Assembly: GCA_002311385.1 (NCBI GenBank)
Contig: DCAE01000128.1
Coordinates: 110,036-142,942, forward strand
From: Dehalococcoidia bacterium UBA1141
Lineage (GTDB): Bacteria > Chloroflexota > Dehalococcoidia > Lucifugimonadales > UBA3495
Length of the DNA: 32,907 bases
Direction: 5' to 3'
Below the pieces are notes generated by a model. That model had not been told where the DNA came from and ran no database searches. It saw only the letters and a list, made by a program, of their open reading frames with translations. Position numbers and translations under genes: made by a program. Positions 23,858 to 32,375 of this stretch are shown here, in pieces. Every line of letters begins with the position of its first letter. Position 1 is the stretch's first letter.

Positions 23858-25147
23858 ATGGCGACTACACAGGAATACGTTGACGTGGCCGAGATGGGGG
23901 CCAAGACCAAGGAAGAACTCCTTGTCTTGGCGGAGAGCGCTGGCCTGAGCGACGGACCATCCCTGAGCACCCTGCGACGGGAAGAGATTCTGAGCAAGAT
24001 ATTTCAGGCAGCTTCAGCCGCCCAGGCGCTGATGGCTTCCGGAGTACTTGAAACGATGGACGAAGGCTACGGCTTTCTCCGCCAAATCTCGCCTGAGATA
24101 ACCACGGGTGACGTTTACATCTCCCAGTCCCAAATCCGGCGTTTCGGCCTGCGCACCGGCGACACTGTTTCCGGTCAGGTTCGTCCGCCCAAAGAGGGAG
24201 AACGCTACTTCGGTTTGGTGCGGGTAGAAAAGATTAACGAACTGGACCCCGACCAAAACAGCAGCAGGTATCGAACGCTTTTTGAGCACATGATACCCAT
24301 ATTCCCCGAAGAGCAAATCGTGTTGGAAACCGAAGGCAACGAATTGGCCACACGAATGGTCGACCTTTTTGCTCCGATTGGCTTGGGACAGCGCGGATTG
24401 ATTGTCTCGCCACCCAAAGCCGGAAAAACCACCATGTTGAAACAGATTGCCAACGGCTTGGTGGCTAACTGCTCCAAAGCCATTCTCATGGTAGCCCTCA
24501 TCGGAGAGCGACCGGAAGAGGTCACCGATATGCGCAGGTCGGTGGACGGCGAAGTTTTCGCATCCACCTTCGACGAGTCCGTGGAAGAACAATGCCGCAT
24601 GGCGGAATTGTGCATGGAGCGGGCCAAACGCTTGGTTGAAACCGGCAGCGACGTGGTCATCCTTCTGGATAGCATCACCCGGCTGGCTAGAGCCTATAAC
24701 CTGGCTGTCCCCAGCAGCGGTCGCACACTATCAGGAGGAATTGACCCGGTGGCCCTTTACCCGCCCAAGAAGTTTTTCGGCGCGGCCCGGAATATCGAGA
24801 ACGGCGGCAGCCTAACAATCATAGCGACCTGCTTGATAGACACCGGCAGCCGCATGGACGAAGTTATCTATGAGGAATTTAAGGGCACGGGCAACATGGA
24901 GTTGCACTTGGACAGGAAGTTGGCGGAAAGGCGCTACTTCCCGGCCATAGATATTGTCCGTAGCGGCACTCGCCGTGAAGAATTGCTCTTCGATGAAGAA
25001 ACCTTGAAGCAAATCTGGTTGCTGCGCCGGATGATTACTATGATTTCCAACGACGGGTCGTCCAGCGCCACCGAGCGAGTCTTGGAGCGCCTAGCCAAGT
25101 CAGCCAGCAATAAAGAGTTTTTGTCCAACCTGAACAAAGAAAACTAG
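23858..25147 (+). CDS. rho: Transcription termination factor Rho
   Basis: 429 aa hexameric RNA helicase that ends transcription. The N-terminal Rho_N helix-extended-helix (about residues 10-45, KTKEELLVLAES) is followed by the RNA-binding OSB domain with GYGFLRQ, then the ATPase core: Walker A PPKAGKTTML with Lys190, GERPEEVTDM, Walker B VVILLDSITRLARAYN and the GRTLSGG Q/R-loop region. Complete. I prefer ATG 23858 with GAGG 5 nt upstream; GTG 23852 is an alternative. Probably downstream of tal on the same transcript, with the 23804-23836 hairpin in between. Confidence 0.96.
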   Translation: MATTQEYVDVAEMGAKTKEELLVLAESAGLSDGPSLSTLRREEILSKIFQAASAAQALMASGVLETMDEGYGFLRQISPEITTGDVYISQSQIRRFGLRTGDTVSGQVRPPKEGERYFGLVRVEKINELDPDQNSSRYRTLFEHMIPIFPEEQIVLETEGNELATRMVDLFAPIGLGQRGLIVSPPKAGKTTMLKQIANGLVANCSKAILMVALIGERPEEVTDMRRSVDGEVFASTFDESVEEQCRMAELCMERAKRLVETGSDVVILLDSITRLARAYNLAVPSSGRTLSGGIDPVALYPPKKFFGAARNIENGGSLTIIATCLIDTGSRMDEVIYEEFKGTGNMELHLDRKLAERRYFPAIDIVRSGTRREELLFDEETLKQIWLLRRMITMISNDGSSSATERVLERLAKSASNKEFLSNLNKEN

Positions 25148-25180
25148 AATCTTTGTCTTAAAACCCAGGCCGTCTGAAAT

Positions 25181-25210
25181 CCTACTCCGGCTGACAACCT
25201 ACTCCGGCTA
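25181..25210. repeat. Short direct repeat in rho-oxidoreductase intergenic gap
   Basis: CCTACTCCGGCT occurs at 25181 and 25198, a 17-bp period, between two convergent genes. No terminator-like stem is visible here. Confidence 0.6.
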
Positions 25211-25257
25211 ATAAACAAGCCCGTCCGACATCACCGGCCAACGTCAGTGGAGAGGTT

Positions 25258-26358
25258 TTACAGAACCACGATCTTTCCTCCTGCATTCGAAGAACGTTCC
25301 ATTGCATCCAGTAGTTGGTGCCGCTCCACTGCCATGGCGAAATTGGGCGCTGCTTCCTCGCCGTCTTTGATCGCATGCCCCAAACTTCGGTAGATCTGCC
25401 CCACATTGAACGGCGCACCCATGGGAACATCCCCCGGTACATGGGTCAGCGAAGCGGGAATAGGCACCCCCGCCATTTGCTTATCACTCCCGTGGGCACC
25501 GCGAATCGCGATGTTCCCGTACTGAATCATCTCTTGGGAGGAGGCCGTGAGGGTACCATCACGTCCATAGACCTCCATTCTCCAGCCAGTGCCGTGCCAC
25601 GGTATGGTTGCCACATGGGCTGAAACCACGGCCCCTCCGACCAAGGTACCATTAATCAAGACGTTGTCCGCTGCGTTCACCGCCACCGTCTTGCCTGGCT
25701 CCGCCAAATCCCATTTGGGAACTTGAGTGGCCACGTTGGCCGAAATCTCCCGGAACTCGCCAAGGCAGAAACAAAGTGCGTCAATGGCATGGCCAGTGCC
25801 GATGGTGAGTGTGTTTCCTCCTTTTTCCTTGTCCGCCATCCACGGCATACTAACGCCCCGTTGTAAGACGCCGGGAAGGAACATGGTCATGTTGCAAGCC
25901 AGGACTTCTCCGACATACCCTTGGCTGATTAGGTCTTTCAGATGCAGGATAGCTGGAGCGCCACGGGCCTGTAGGCCCACCATGTTGGTTACGCCTTTAG
26001 AACGGGCCAAGGCGTCCATCGCCTTGGCTTCCTCCAGGTTGGCCCCCAACGGCCATTCGCAAAACACATGCTTACCGGCTGCAAGAGCAGCCATAACCAT
26101 GTCGTGATGCAACGGGACACGGACCGAAACCGACACCACGTCGATATCCGGGTGAGCCACCATCTCGTGAAAGTCATGGAAGGCGGCTTTGGCGCCGTAT
26201 GCCTTGGCCGACTCCGCTGCTGTTTCGGCGCTGGAGGTGCAGACTGCGCTCAATTCATACTCGGGCAATGCCAGCAGAGCCGGCAGATGGGCCCGCATGC
26301 TCCAACCGTATTTGGCGTTTGCGCCTATTATCCCAAGCCTAATCTTTTCGCCCGACAT
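25258..26358 (-). CDS. Gfo/Idh/MocA family oxidoreductase
   Basis: 366 aa. N-terminal Rossmann domain with GIIGANAKYGWSMRAHLPAL, then the usual HPDIDVVSVSVRVPLHH strand-loop and AGKHVFCEWPLG, which replaces the classic EKP motif with EWP; the C-terminal domain is an open beta sheet. Members oxidise or reduce sugars, inositols and their derivatives with NAD(P). The Lys of EKP, which contacts the cofactor and catalytic site, is missing, which is common in divergent members. Last gene of the minus-strand series; substrate unknown. Confidence 0.88.
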   Translation of the reverse strand: MSGEKIRLGIIGANAKYGWSMRAHLPALLALPEYELSAVCTSSAETAAESAKAYGAKAAFHDFHEMVAHPDIDVVSVSVRVPLHHDMVMAALAAGKHVFCEWPLGANLEEAKAMDALARSKGVTNMVGLQARGAPAILHLKDLISQGYVGEVLACNMTMFLPGVLQRGVSMPWMADKEKGGNTLTIGTGHAIDALCFCLGEFREISANVATQVPKWDLAEPGKTVAVNAADNVLINGTLVGGAVVSAHVATIPWHGTGWRMEVYGRDGTLTASSQEMIQYGNIAIRGAHGSDKQMAGVPIPASLTHVPGDVPMGAPFNVGQIYRSLGHAIKDGEEAAPNFAMAVERHQLLDAMERSSNAGGKIVVL

Positions 26359-26393
26359 GTCTTTCTCTCCTAACCCATCGGTGATTATTTCCG

Positions 26394-27224
26394 TTAAGAT
26401 TCAGAATGAGCTTGCAACCCAAGGAACTCTCGCACTCGCTGCACGCACCATTCGGGATGAATCGCATTGATTCCGTGACCCAAACCAGGGTAGACGTCCA
26501 ACCGGCAATTCGGTATCTCGCCCGCTATGAACCGTTGCTGTTCCAATGTTGATGTAGGCGACTCTTCGCCCACCAGCAACAGAGTTGGCGTGCTTACTTC
26601 TTTCAGGTGAGGGCTGAAATCCAGTGTATCGAGATAAGCTTGGAGTTTTCGCCCAACGGATGACGGGGTCCGGTCCATTTCGGAGATGTACCAGTCCACC
26701 AGCCCCTGTGGCGCGACTCTAGTGTCCAAACGCATGCCTATAGTTGACGTGGACCAGGCACCTATCCCCTGACGCATGGTATCATCCCAATCGCCTCCGG
26801 CGTTGAACTGGCTCTGGAGTTCTCGTTTCGGTAGGCGGCAGGGCGTGTTACATAATACCAATGCTTTGACACGCTCCGGGTGGCTATGAGCGAGTTTCAG
26901 GCCAATTATTCCGCCGAAAGACTCGCCCACGTAAACCACCTGCTCCACCCCGGCGTCATCCAATACCCTCAAAAGGTCCTCCACGAACACTTCCAGGGTT
27001 GGCTCATAATCGCCTTCGGCCATCTCCGAGCGTCCCATGCCCCTCATGTCAGGACGGATCACCCGATACTCCCTGGATAGCAGCGGCACCCAGTTGTACC
27101 AGAAATTGCCGTTACGGGAAAAACCGTGCTGTAGCAATATCGTTGGCGCCGCCCGCCAAGGGTCGCTGAAATCGTCCTCATAGTAGTGCAGGTCCAGGTT
27201 TGGGCCCGCCGAGACTTTCGGCAT
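26394..27224 (-). CDS. Alpha/beta hydrolase
   Basis: 276 aa. Oxyanion-hole HGFS (residues 33-36), nucleophile elbow GESFGG with Ser102, and the catalytic His in GLGHGIN near the C-terminus. The acid is probably in the VGEESP segment, where Glu occurs at the usual Asp position. Resembles 3-oxoadipate enol-lactonase/haloperoxidase-type hydrolases, but the substrate cannot be named. ATG preceded by GGAGG at 9 nt. Located between the CMD pair and the Gfo/Idh/MocA gene, same strand. Confidence 0.87.
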   Translation of the reverse strand: MPKVSAGPNLDLHYYEDDFSDPWRAAPTILLQHGFSRNGNFWYNWVPLLSREYRVIRPDMRGMGRSEMAEGDYEPTLEVFVEDLLRVLDDAGVEQVVYVGESFGGIIGLKLAHSHPERVKALVLCNTPCRLPKRELQSQFNAGGDWDDTMRQGIGAWSTSTIGMRLDTRVAPQGLVDWYISEMDRTPSSVGRKLQAYLDTLDFSPHLKEVSTPTLLLVGEESPTSTLEQQRFIAGEIPNCRLDVYPGLGHGINAIHPEWCVQRVREFLGLQAHSES

Positions 27225-27338
27225 GATGGTCGGCCTCCAAAAGCAAAAGCAATAAGCTGAACAAATCCCACTCGAGGCTATCGGTAGTTAGGCTTGGAAA
27301 GATTCCCGGCTGGCCGCAAGAGTTACCCGATACGGCTG

Positions 27339-27920
27339 CTATGCCTGCCGAGGTAGTGGGTCTCCTAGCACGTGCATCAGGCGGTTGGCCCACCCGAAAA
27401 GCGAGGTTGAGAGAACCAAGTCCAGTATCTCGTCCATGCCCAAGCCATTTTCAATGAGCAATTCCACGTCTGCCTTTTCCGCTTCGGACGGGCATTTGGA
27501 GAGCTTGACAGCGAAACTCAGGATGGCCTTTTGGCGCGGGTCTAGGTCAGCGTCTTCGCCGTGATTGAATATGCTTTCCATGACCATTTCGTCTTTGGTG
27601 AGCTCGTTGTATCTGCTGGAGTGGACTGCCGCACAGTAGATACAGCGATTGACCACCGAGGCCGCCACTGCGCCCAGTTCGGTCTCGGGTCGGGACAGTC
27701 CGCCCCGGCTGTACATGATGCCGTTAAAGAGGGGTGTCCGCTCCTTCAGCGTTTTTGGATCGTGGGCCAGCACCAAAACGTACTCGGAAACGCCTGTGTC
27801 CGAGGGCGTAACTTTCATGGCGTCCAGTTGTTCTTCCGTCGCCTCGTCCAGTTCTACCGGGTTGACCCTAGGGCTCCAAAAGGGAATGGAGGTGGTAAAT
27901 TCCATAATTGGCTCGCTCAT
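27339..27920 (-). CDS. AhpD-like / carboxymuconolactone decarboxylase family peroxidase-related protein
   Basis: 193 aa. The AhpD-type redox motif is present as NRCIYCAAVHS (Cys-x-x-Cys followed by His), within a helical CMD domain, and LSRPETELGAVAAS precedes it as in uncharacterised peroxidase-related enzymes. It overlaps the upstream CMD gene by four bases (ATGA), indicating translational coupling. The pair matches what I remember as the Avi_7169/Avi_7170 type two-protein arrangement; that assignment is from memory. Confidence 0.85.
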   Translation of the reverse strand: MSEPIMEFTTSIPFWSPRVNPVELDEATEEQLDAMKVTPSDTGVSEYVLVLAHDPKTLKERTPLFNGIMYSRGGLSRPETELGAVAASVVNRCIYCAAVHSSRYNELTKDEMVMESIFNHGEDADLDPRQKAILSFAVKLSKCPSEAEKADVELLIENGLGMDEILDLVLSTSLFGWANRLMHVLGDPLPRQA

Positions 27921-28405
27921 GACGCCTCCACCATGAGCCGGAGACCGGCAACCACCCGAACCTGGTAATTCACGAATGCGATAAGTTCGGAAAGCCGCAC
28001 GATATCCTCCACCGGTATGCCCACTGTCTCCAAGCTCTCGATGTCACCAGCGGCAGCATCCTTGGGGCTGCGTGTGACTAGGTCGGTGTGCCGAATAACG
28101 GCACTGAGCCAGGGATCACCGGCGCCGACAAAGTTGGGGTCGGCGGTTAACGCATCCTCCGCCGCTATCATGGATTCGTAATGTGATGCCAACCCCGCTT
28201 CATGGTTCAGGTGAGCCATGCGGCAGGCCAAGGCTGCCCGCAGGGAGTGGGTTAACCCTCCTGGCGGCTCAGGTATGAGGGCGGCATCGTGGGATTTTTC
28301 GGTGAGCTCGATTATGTTGCTACGACCGGAAAGCGTCCCGGCGAGTTGATGTCCTGCCGGAATTCCCGCCGCCCGGACGAGCACGGTGTTAAAGATATCA
28401 TCCAT
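27917..28405 (-). CDS. CMD-domain protein, partner of the AhpD-like gene
   Basis: 162 aa from ATG 28405 (GTG 28423 is an in-frame alternative; neither has a good ribosome site). All-helical, with LTHSLRAALACRMAHLN in the place of the CMD active-site helix but with only one cysteine, so it lacks the CxxC redox pair. It probably works as a non-catalytic or differently acting partner of the adjacent CxxC protein, with which it overlaps by four bases. Function unknown. Confidence 0.75.
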   Translation of the reverse strand: MDDIFNTVLVRAAGIPAGHQLAGTLSGRSNIIELTEKSHDAALIPEPPGGLTHSLRAALACRMAHLNHEAGLASHYESMIAAEDALTADPNFVGAGDPWLSAVIRHTDLVTRSPKDAAAGDIESLETVGIPVEDIVRLSELIAFVNYQVRVVAGLRLMVEAS

Positions 28406-28444
28406 ATATTTACCATTTGGCACGGCGAAAGAATATCATCGCGC

Positions 28445-29116
28445 CTAGTTCTTTAGTGTGGTTATCTCGATGCTCTCGATTATCACGGGCTCTATTGGCT
28501 TGTTGGCAGCCCCCGCTGGTACCCGTGAGATTGCGTTCGCAATATCTTGACCGTCGACCAACCCGCCAAATATGGTGTGCAATCCAGACAGGTGGGGAGT
28601 AGGAAAAACGGTAATGAAGAACTGACTGCCGTTGGTGTTGGGCCCGGAATTGGCCATCGCCAACATGCCCGGCTCATCAAAACCCAAGGACGGGTCAAAC
28701 TCGTCTTTGAAGTTGTATCCCGGCCCCCCGGTTCCTGTGCCCAGTGGGTCGCCGCCTTGAATCATGAAGTTTTGGATAACCCGGTGGAAGATTACACCAT
28801 CATAGAACCCTTCCTCGGCTAAAAACACGAAGCTGTTTACCGTTACCGGAGCTGCTGCTGGGAAAAGTTGTATGACAAGATCGCCCATATTGGTGTGGAT
28901 GGTGGCAGTGTAGTCAGCAGCGGTGTCTATCGTCATGGGAGGCGGTTCGGAATACTGCCCCGGTTGTCCCAAGGGTATCGTAGGCGCGGGCGCAGACCTG
29001 ACTACGGGAGCGGTAATCTGGTCAGGTTCATTGTATCTGTTCAGGCTCATATTAGTGTCTTGGTATACGTCCCTGCCCTCTTGGGGAATCAACCCGTCGA
29101 AATCACTGTCCGCCAC
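28445..29116 (-). CDS. Cyclophilin-type peptidyl-prolyl isomerase, frame-continuous with an upstream lipoprotein
   Basis: The C-terminal ~160 residues are a complete cyclophilin: TNMGDLVIQLFP, FHRVIQNFMIQGGDP (catalytic Arg), GPNTNGSQFFI and LSGLHTIFGG. The first ~60 codons (to ITAPVVRS and a Pro-rich linker) are not cyclophilin; they match the C-terminal end of the lipoprotein at 29987-30823 (YNEPDQITAPV versus FNEPYQFTAPV). The GTG at 29116 lies four codons after the TAA that ends the upstream lipoprotein, in the same frame. The original product was probably one exported lipoprotein with a folding-helper domain. As it stands, this piece has no signal peptide. Confidence 0.85.
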   Translation of the reverse strand: MADSDFDGLIPQEGRDVYQDTNMSLNRYNEPDQITAPVVRSAPAPTIPLGQPGQYSEPPPMTIDTAADYTATIHTNMGDLVIQLFPAAAPVTVNSFVFLAEEGFYDGVIFHRVIQNFMIQGGDPLGTGTGGPGYNFKDEFDPSLGFDEPGMLAMANSGPNTNGSQFFITVFPTPHLSGLHTIFGGLVDGQDIANAISRVPAGAANKPIEPVIIESIEITTLKN

Positions 29117-29128
29117 TTGACCTTCGGA

Positions 29129-29812
29129 TTATATCTGGCGGACCAACAAGTCTTCCGCTCCCACCAACAGCACCACCCGCTCTTGCTCTTGGTCATCGGG
29201 CACGAATCCAGTTATACGGTAGATGGGTAAGCCGTTGAGCACCCCAGTATCGGCTTCCGTCACGACCATACCTTCTGGAATTAATTCATCCAAAGTACCA
29301 GCATCGCTCTCACTTGGGCCATCAATAGCCCAATCCCCGGTTCCCGGGTCTTGACTGTAGCTGATACCTACTACCTCTCGTGTTTCGAAGATTAATGTGC
29401 CGGTGAACCCACCGGTTGAAACATCCATCTCAAACAAAATCTCGTTATCGCCAACGCCATTGCCCGAGCCGGTAAACCGAATGAACAACAGATTGGCATC
29501 GGCTTCCTTTGTGGCTTTGAGGACCACCTCGCCTGTGAGATACAAGCTATCTAGCTTTGCCATGGCCGCCTTGACGTTTTCGAATAGTTCGGTGGCATCA
29601 AGTGATTCCGGTTCTACAGTGGCAGTGGGCGAAGTTGTGTTGGTTGGAACCGGTGTAGGTATCTGGGTCGGCTCTATTGTCGGGTTAGGGGTAGCGGTTG
29701 CTGATGAACCGCCACCACATGCCGCAAGCACTGATACAAGAATCATCGCAAGTAGGCTTAGGGTCACTAGGCCGGGTCTCAGGGTGATTCGTCCTGTTGC
29801 TTTGTGTTTCAA
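29129..29812 (-). CDS. LppX/LolA-like lipoprotein, ends at in-frame TAA before the cyclophilin domain
   Basis: 227 aa. Start TTG 29812, with AGGAG about 10 nt upstream. Lipoprotein signal with lipobox LAAC-GGG, a Thr/Pro spacer (TPNPTIEPTQIPTPVPT), then an antiparallel-sheet domain resembling the LppX/LprG and LolA folds that bind lipids (LFENVKAAMAKLDSLYLTG, YSQDPGTGDWAIDG, YRITGFVPDD). It stops with VRQI-TAA; the paralogue reads VHRM-Gln and continues. Predicted to be anchored on the outer face of the membrane. Lipid binding is inferred from fold resemblance only. The upstream gap 29813-29986 shows no clear promoter. Confidence 0.8.
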   Translation of the reverse strand: MKHKATGRITLRPGLVTLSLLAMILVSVLAACGGGSSATATPNPTIEPTQIPTPVPTNTTSPTATVEPESLDATELFENVKAAMAKLDSLYLTGEVVLKATKEADANLLFIRFTGSGNGVGDNEILFEMDVSTGGFTGTLIFETREVVGISYSQDPGTGDWAIDGPSESDAGTLDELIPEGMVVTEADTGVLNGLPIYRITGFVPDDQEQERVVLLVGAEDLLVRQI

Positions 29813-29986
29813 GTAACCTGGCTCCTGAAAATAAATTTTTACCTTTACTGATTGCCCCGACTCCCGGCCAAACCTTACTATCTAATTTCGCTAAGCGTTT
29901 AGTCTCTTCCCTGGTACCCATATTTCAATTGGAAATCGCACCATCAATGACAGTCAATTGGTCGCTGCCGCCGAATGTTAGGTCGC

Positions 29987-30823
29987 TCACCGGGCCGCCA
30001 GCACAGGAGCGGTAAATTGATAAGGCTCGTTAAATCCGCTTAGGCGAAGTATAGAGTTTTGAAATAACTCTTCATATTCCTCGGAAACCAGGTCCTCGTA
30101 GTCCGAGGCCTGAACCAGCCCTTGCAACTGCATCCGGTGGACCAACATATCTTCGGCGCCCACCCATAGGACTACCAGTTCTTGTTCCGGCTCGCCCGGC
30201 ACGGTTCCGATGATGCGGTACACGGATCGGCCGTCAAGAACCTCCGCATTGGCTTCAGTGGCTACCGTGCCCTCGGGAACAAAATCATCGAGGGAATTAC
30301 TATCCAGATCAACGACGCCATCTATCGTCCACTCTCCGGTTAATGGGTCCTGGGAGTAGCTGACTCCTTGTACTTACCGCATTTCAAATTCCAGAGCGTC
30401 GATAATTCCGCCCGTTGGAGCACCGATATTGAACAATAACTGGCTGTCGCCTTCGTCGTTGCTAGAGCCGGTAAATTCAGTGACCAACAGAACCTCATCA
30501 GCCTCTTCTGTTGCCTTTAGAACCACCTCGCCTTCGAGACGGAAGCTCTTCAAACCGGCCATGGCAGCATTGACGTCTTCCAGTAGCTTGACAGGATTGA
30601 GCTCTTCCGGTATCGATTCGTTGGTGGGAGGCGTAGTGACGGTGGGAACAAGAGTGGGTTTATCCCCGGGAACAGGCGTTATGCCCAAGCTTGCCGTGGC
30701 AGCCACCGTGGATGTGGGTGGGACAGTTGTGGCTGTCGAGTCGGATTAGCTGCAGGCCACCAGCAGCGCCAAGGCCAATATCATAGTGAGAAAGAGCCAT
30801 CGCAGTGTCATCACGAGGCGCAT
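29987..30823 (-). pseudogene. Paralogous LppX/LolA-like lipoprotein with two in-frame TAA codons
   Basis: From ATG 30823 the frame reads a lipoprotein signal (LALALLVACS) and then hits TAA 30746-30748 one residue after the lipobox Cys-Ser. It resumes with a Thr/Val/Pro spacer and the same domain as the neighbour (LLEDVNAAMAGLKSFRLEGE), hits TAA 30374-30376 where the neighbour has Glu (FETREVVG versus FEMR-stop-VQG), and continues to a natural end at 29987 with FNEPYQFTAPVLAAR. It lacks a cyclophilin domain. Frame is kept throughout, so both lesions are substitutions. Longest open pieces are 30374-30706 and the stretch below 30374. Confidence 0.8.
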
Positions 30824-30865
30824 TGTAACGAATCAACTATGGCTGCACAAGAATTTTTGGCCGCA

Positions 30866-32293
30866 TTACTGGGAAGCGAATGGCGCTACCCTGGTGTGCC
30901 AGGGGGTGGCTTGCTCAAAGGCGTAGGCCGCCCGAAACAACGTCTCCTCGGCAAAGGGTCTTGCGCCCAGTTGCAGCCCGATGGGCAGATTGTCTGAAGT
31001 GAACCCGCCCGGTATGGAGATGGCAGGAAGGGCTGTGAGTGCGTAGCTTCCGGTGTAGGAGCGGCGGAAGAAGAACCGGGAGCGGACGTCCTCGGCGTTC
31101 TGGAATACCGCCGTCAGGTCCGCATGCTTGGGAGCCGGGTAGGGTGAGGTGGGAGACACTAGAATATCAACCTGGTTGAGAGCCTCCATGAATTGCTGAC
31201 GCAGCAGCACTCTGGCCTTGGCAGCACGGTTATAAACCTTGGCAGGGACCAAGGCTGCCGACTGCAACCTGGTCCTGCTGGCCCGGTCCAACTTCTCAGG
31301 CTGCTCACGCAGAATCTCGTCGCGAGCGCCAGCGCCTTCGGTGTCGGCTATTCCCACAAATATCGCCCCGGCAAAGGGAATCAAAGGGATGGACACCTCC
31401 TGTATATCAGCGCCCTGTTCCCGAAATACCTCCAAGGACCGCTCTATCGCTTGTTTCACTTCGGGGTGCATATCTCCGCTCTCGTGAAGTTCCTTTATCA
31501 GACCCACCCGTAATCCCTGAACTCCCTGGTCCAAGCTTGCTGTGTAATCGGGGACAGGCTTGTGACTGGTATAGAGGTCTTTGGGGTCATGGCCAGCAAT
31601 AACCCCCAGCATCAAAGCGCAGTCTTGGACTGTCTTGGTCATCGGAGCCGCAGCGTCCATGAACCAACACATGGGGGTCATACCGAATCGGCTTACTCTG
31701 GTGAAGGTTGGCCTTAGGCCCACCACACCGCAGTATGCCGCCGGCCCTCTCCCTGAGCCGCCGGTGTCCTCGCCGATGGATGCTGCGCACAGGTGAGCGG
31801 CCAAGGCCACGCCTGAGCCACTGCTGGACTCCCCCGGCGTGCGTTCCAGGTCCCAAGGGTTGGCCGGAATACCCCACGGCGGATTCTGGGTTCCTCCCAT
31901 GGCCAATTCGCTCAGGTTCAGTTTTCCCAAGAGTATACCCCCAGCCTGCTTCAGTCTGGAAACGACTGTGGAATCTTCATTGGGAACGAAATCCTCGTAA
32001 ACCTTGGAGCCGTTGGTTGTCAGAATGCCAGCAGTCCAAAACTGGTCTTTTATCGCTATGGGCACGCCGAACAAGGGGCCGAGTTCGTCGCCCCTGGCGA
32101 GGGCCAGTTCCGCTTGTTCAGCGGCGTCCAGAGCCTCTTCATGGCAGACCGTGATGTATGCGGACAATCGAGAGTCCAAACGGTCGATGCGGTCCAGATA
32201 GGCTCGGACGGCATCCAACGGGGAGAATGTCTTAGCTTTGATGGCCGCGGCGGTATCCGTGGCGGACATCATGACGATATTTTCAGCGGCCAT
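30866..32293 (-). CDS. Amidase signature family hydrolase (2), paired with a GatC-like protein
   Basis: 475 aa. Lys82 (IAIKDQF), cis-Ser156 (GESSSGSGVA) and Ser180 (GEDTGGSGRGPA) form the amidase triad. The usual Ile after the nucleophile Ser is Gly. Preceded by GAGG and, 82 bp upstream, by a 67-aa GatC-like gene, but no gatB. This matches GatCA-like heteromeric amidases such as AtzE-AtzG of cyanuric-acid breakdown better than the tRNA-dependent GatCAB complex. It is a paralogue of the amidase at 15694-17109. Substrate unknown. Confidence 0.9.
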   Translation of the reverse strand: MAAENIVMMSATDTAAAIKAKTFSPLDAVRAYLDRIDRLDSRLSAYITVCHEEALDAAEQAELALARGDELGPLFGVPIAIKDQFWTAGILTTNGSKVYEDFVPNEDSTVVSRLKQAGGILLGKLNLSELAMGGTQNPPWGIPANPWDLERTPGESSSGSGVALAAHLCAASIGEDTGGSGRGPAAYCGVVGLRPTFTRVSRFGMTPMCWFMDAAAPMTKTVQDCALMLGVIAGHDPKDLYTSHKPVPDYTASLDQGVQGLRVGLIKELHESGDMHPEVKQAIERSLEVFREQGADIQEVSIPLIPFAGAIFVGIADTEGAGARDEILREQPEKLDRASRTRLQSAALVPAKVYNRAAKARVLLRQQFMEALNQVDILVSPTSPYPAPKHADLTAVFQNAEDVRSRFFFRRSYTGSYALTALPAISIPGGFTSDNLPIGLQLGARPFAEETLFRAAYAFEQATPWHTRVAPFASQ

Positions 32294-32375
32294 TCCGTAA
32301 CCTCTATGCTGCGGTTTCTTCTATGCTGCGATATCCTCCGGGGTCTGGAACTGGAAAACTCTCGCCGGTGACCGC

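Noticed and set aside
29685..29921. 78-codon minus-strand frame upstream of the lipoprotein
   Set aside because: Overlaps the lipoprotein signal region in another frame and shows no family features.
4329..30748. Genome-wide reassignment of TAA/TAG
   Set aside because: sbcD-like, SDR, pyrG, rho, VOC and CoA-transferase genes end naturally at TAA or TAG at the correct family length.
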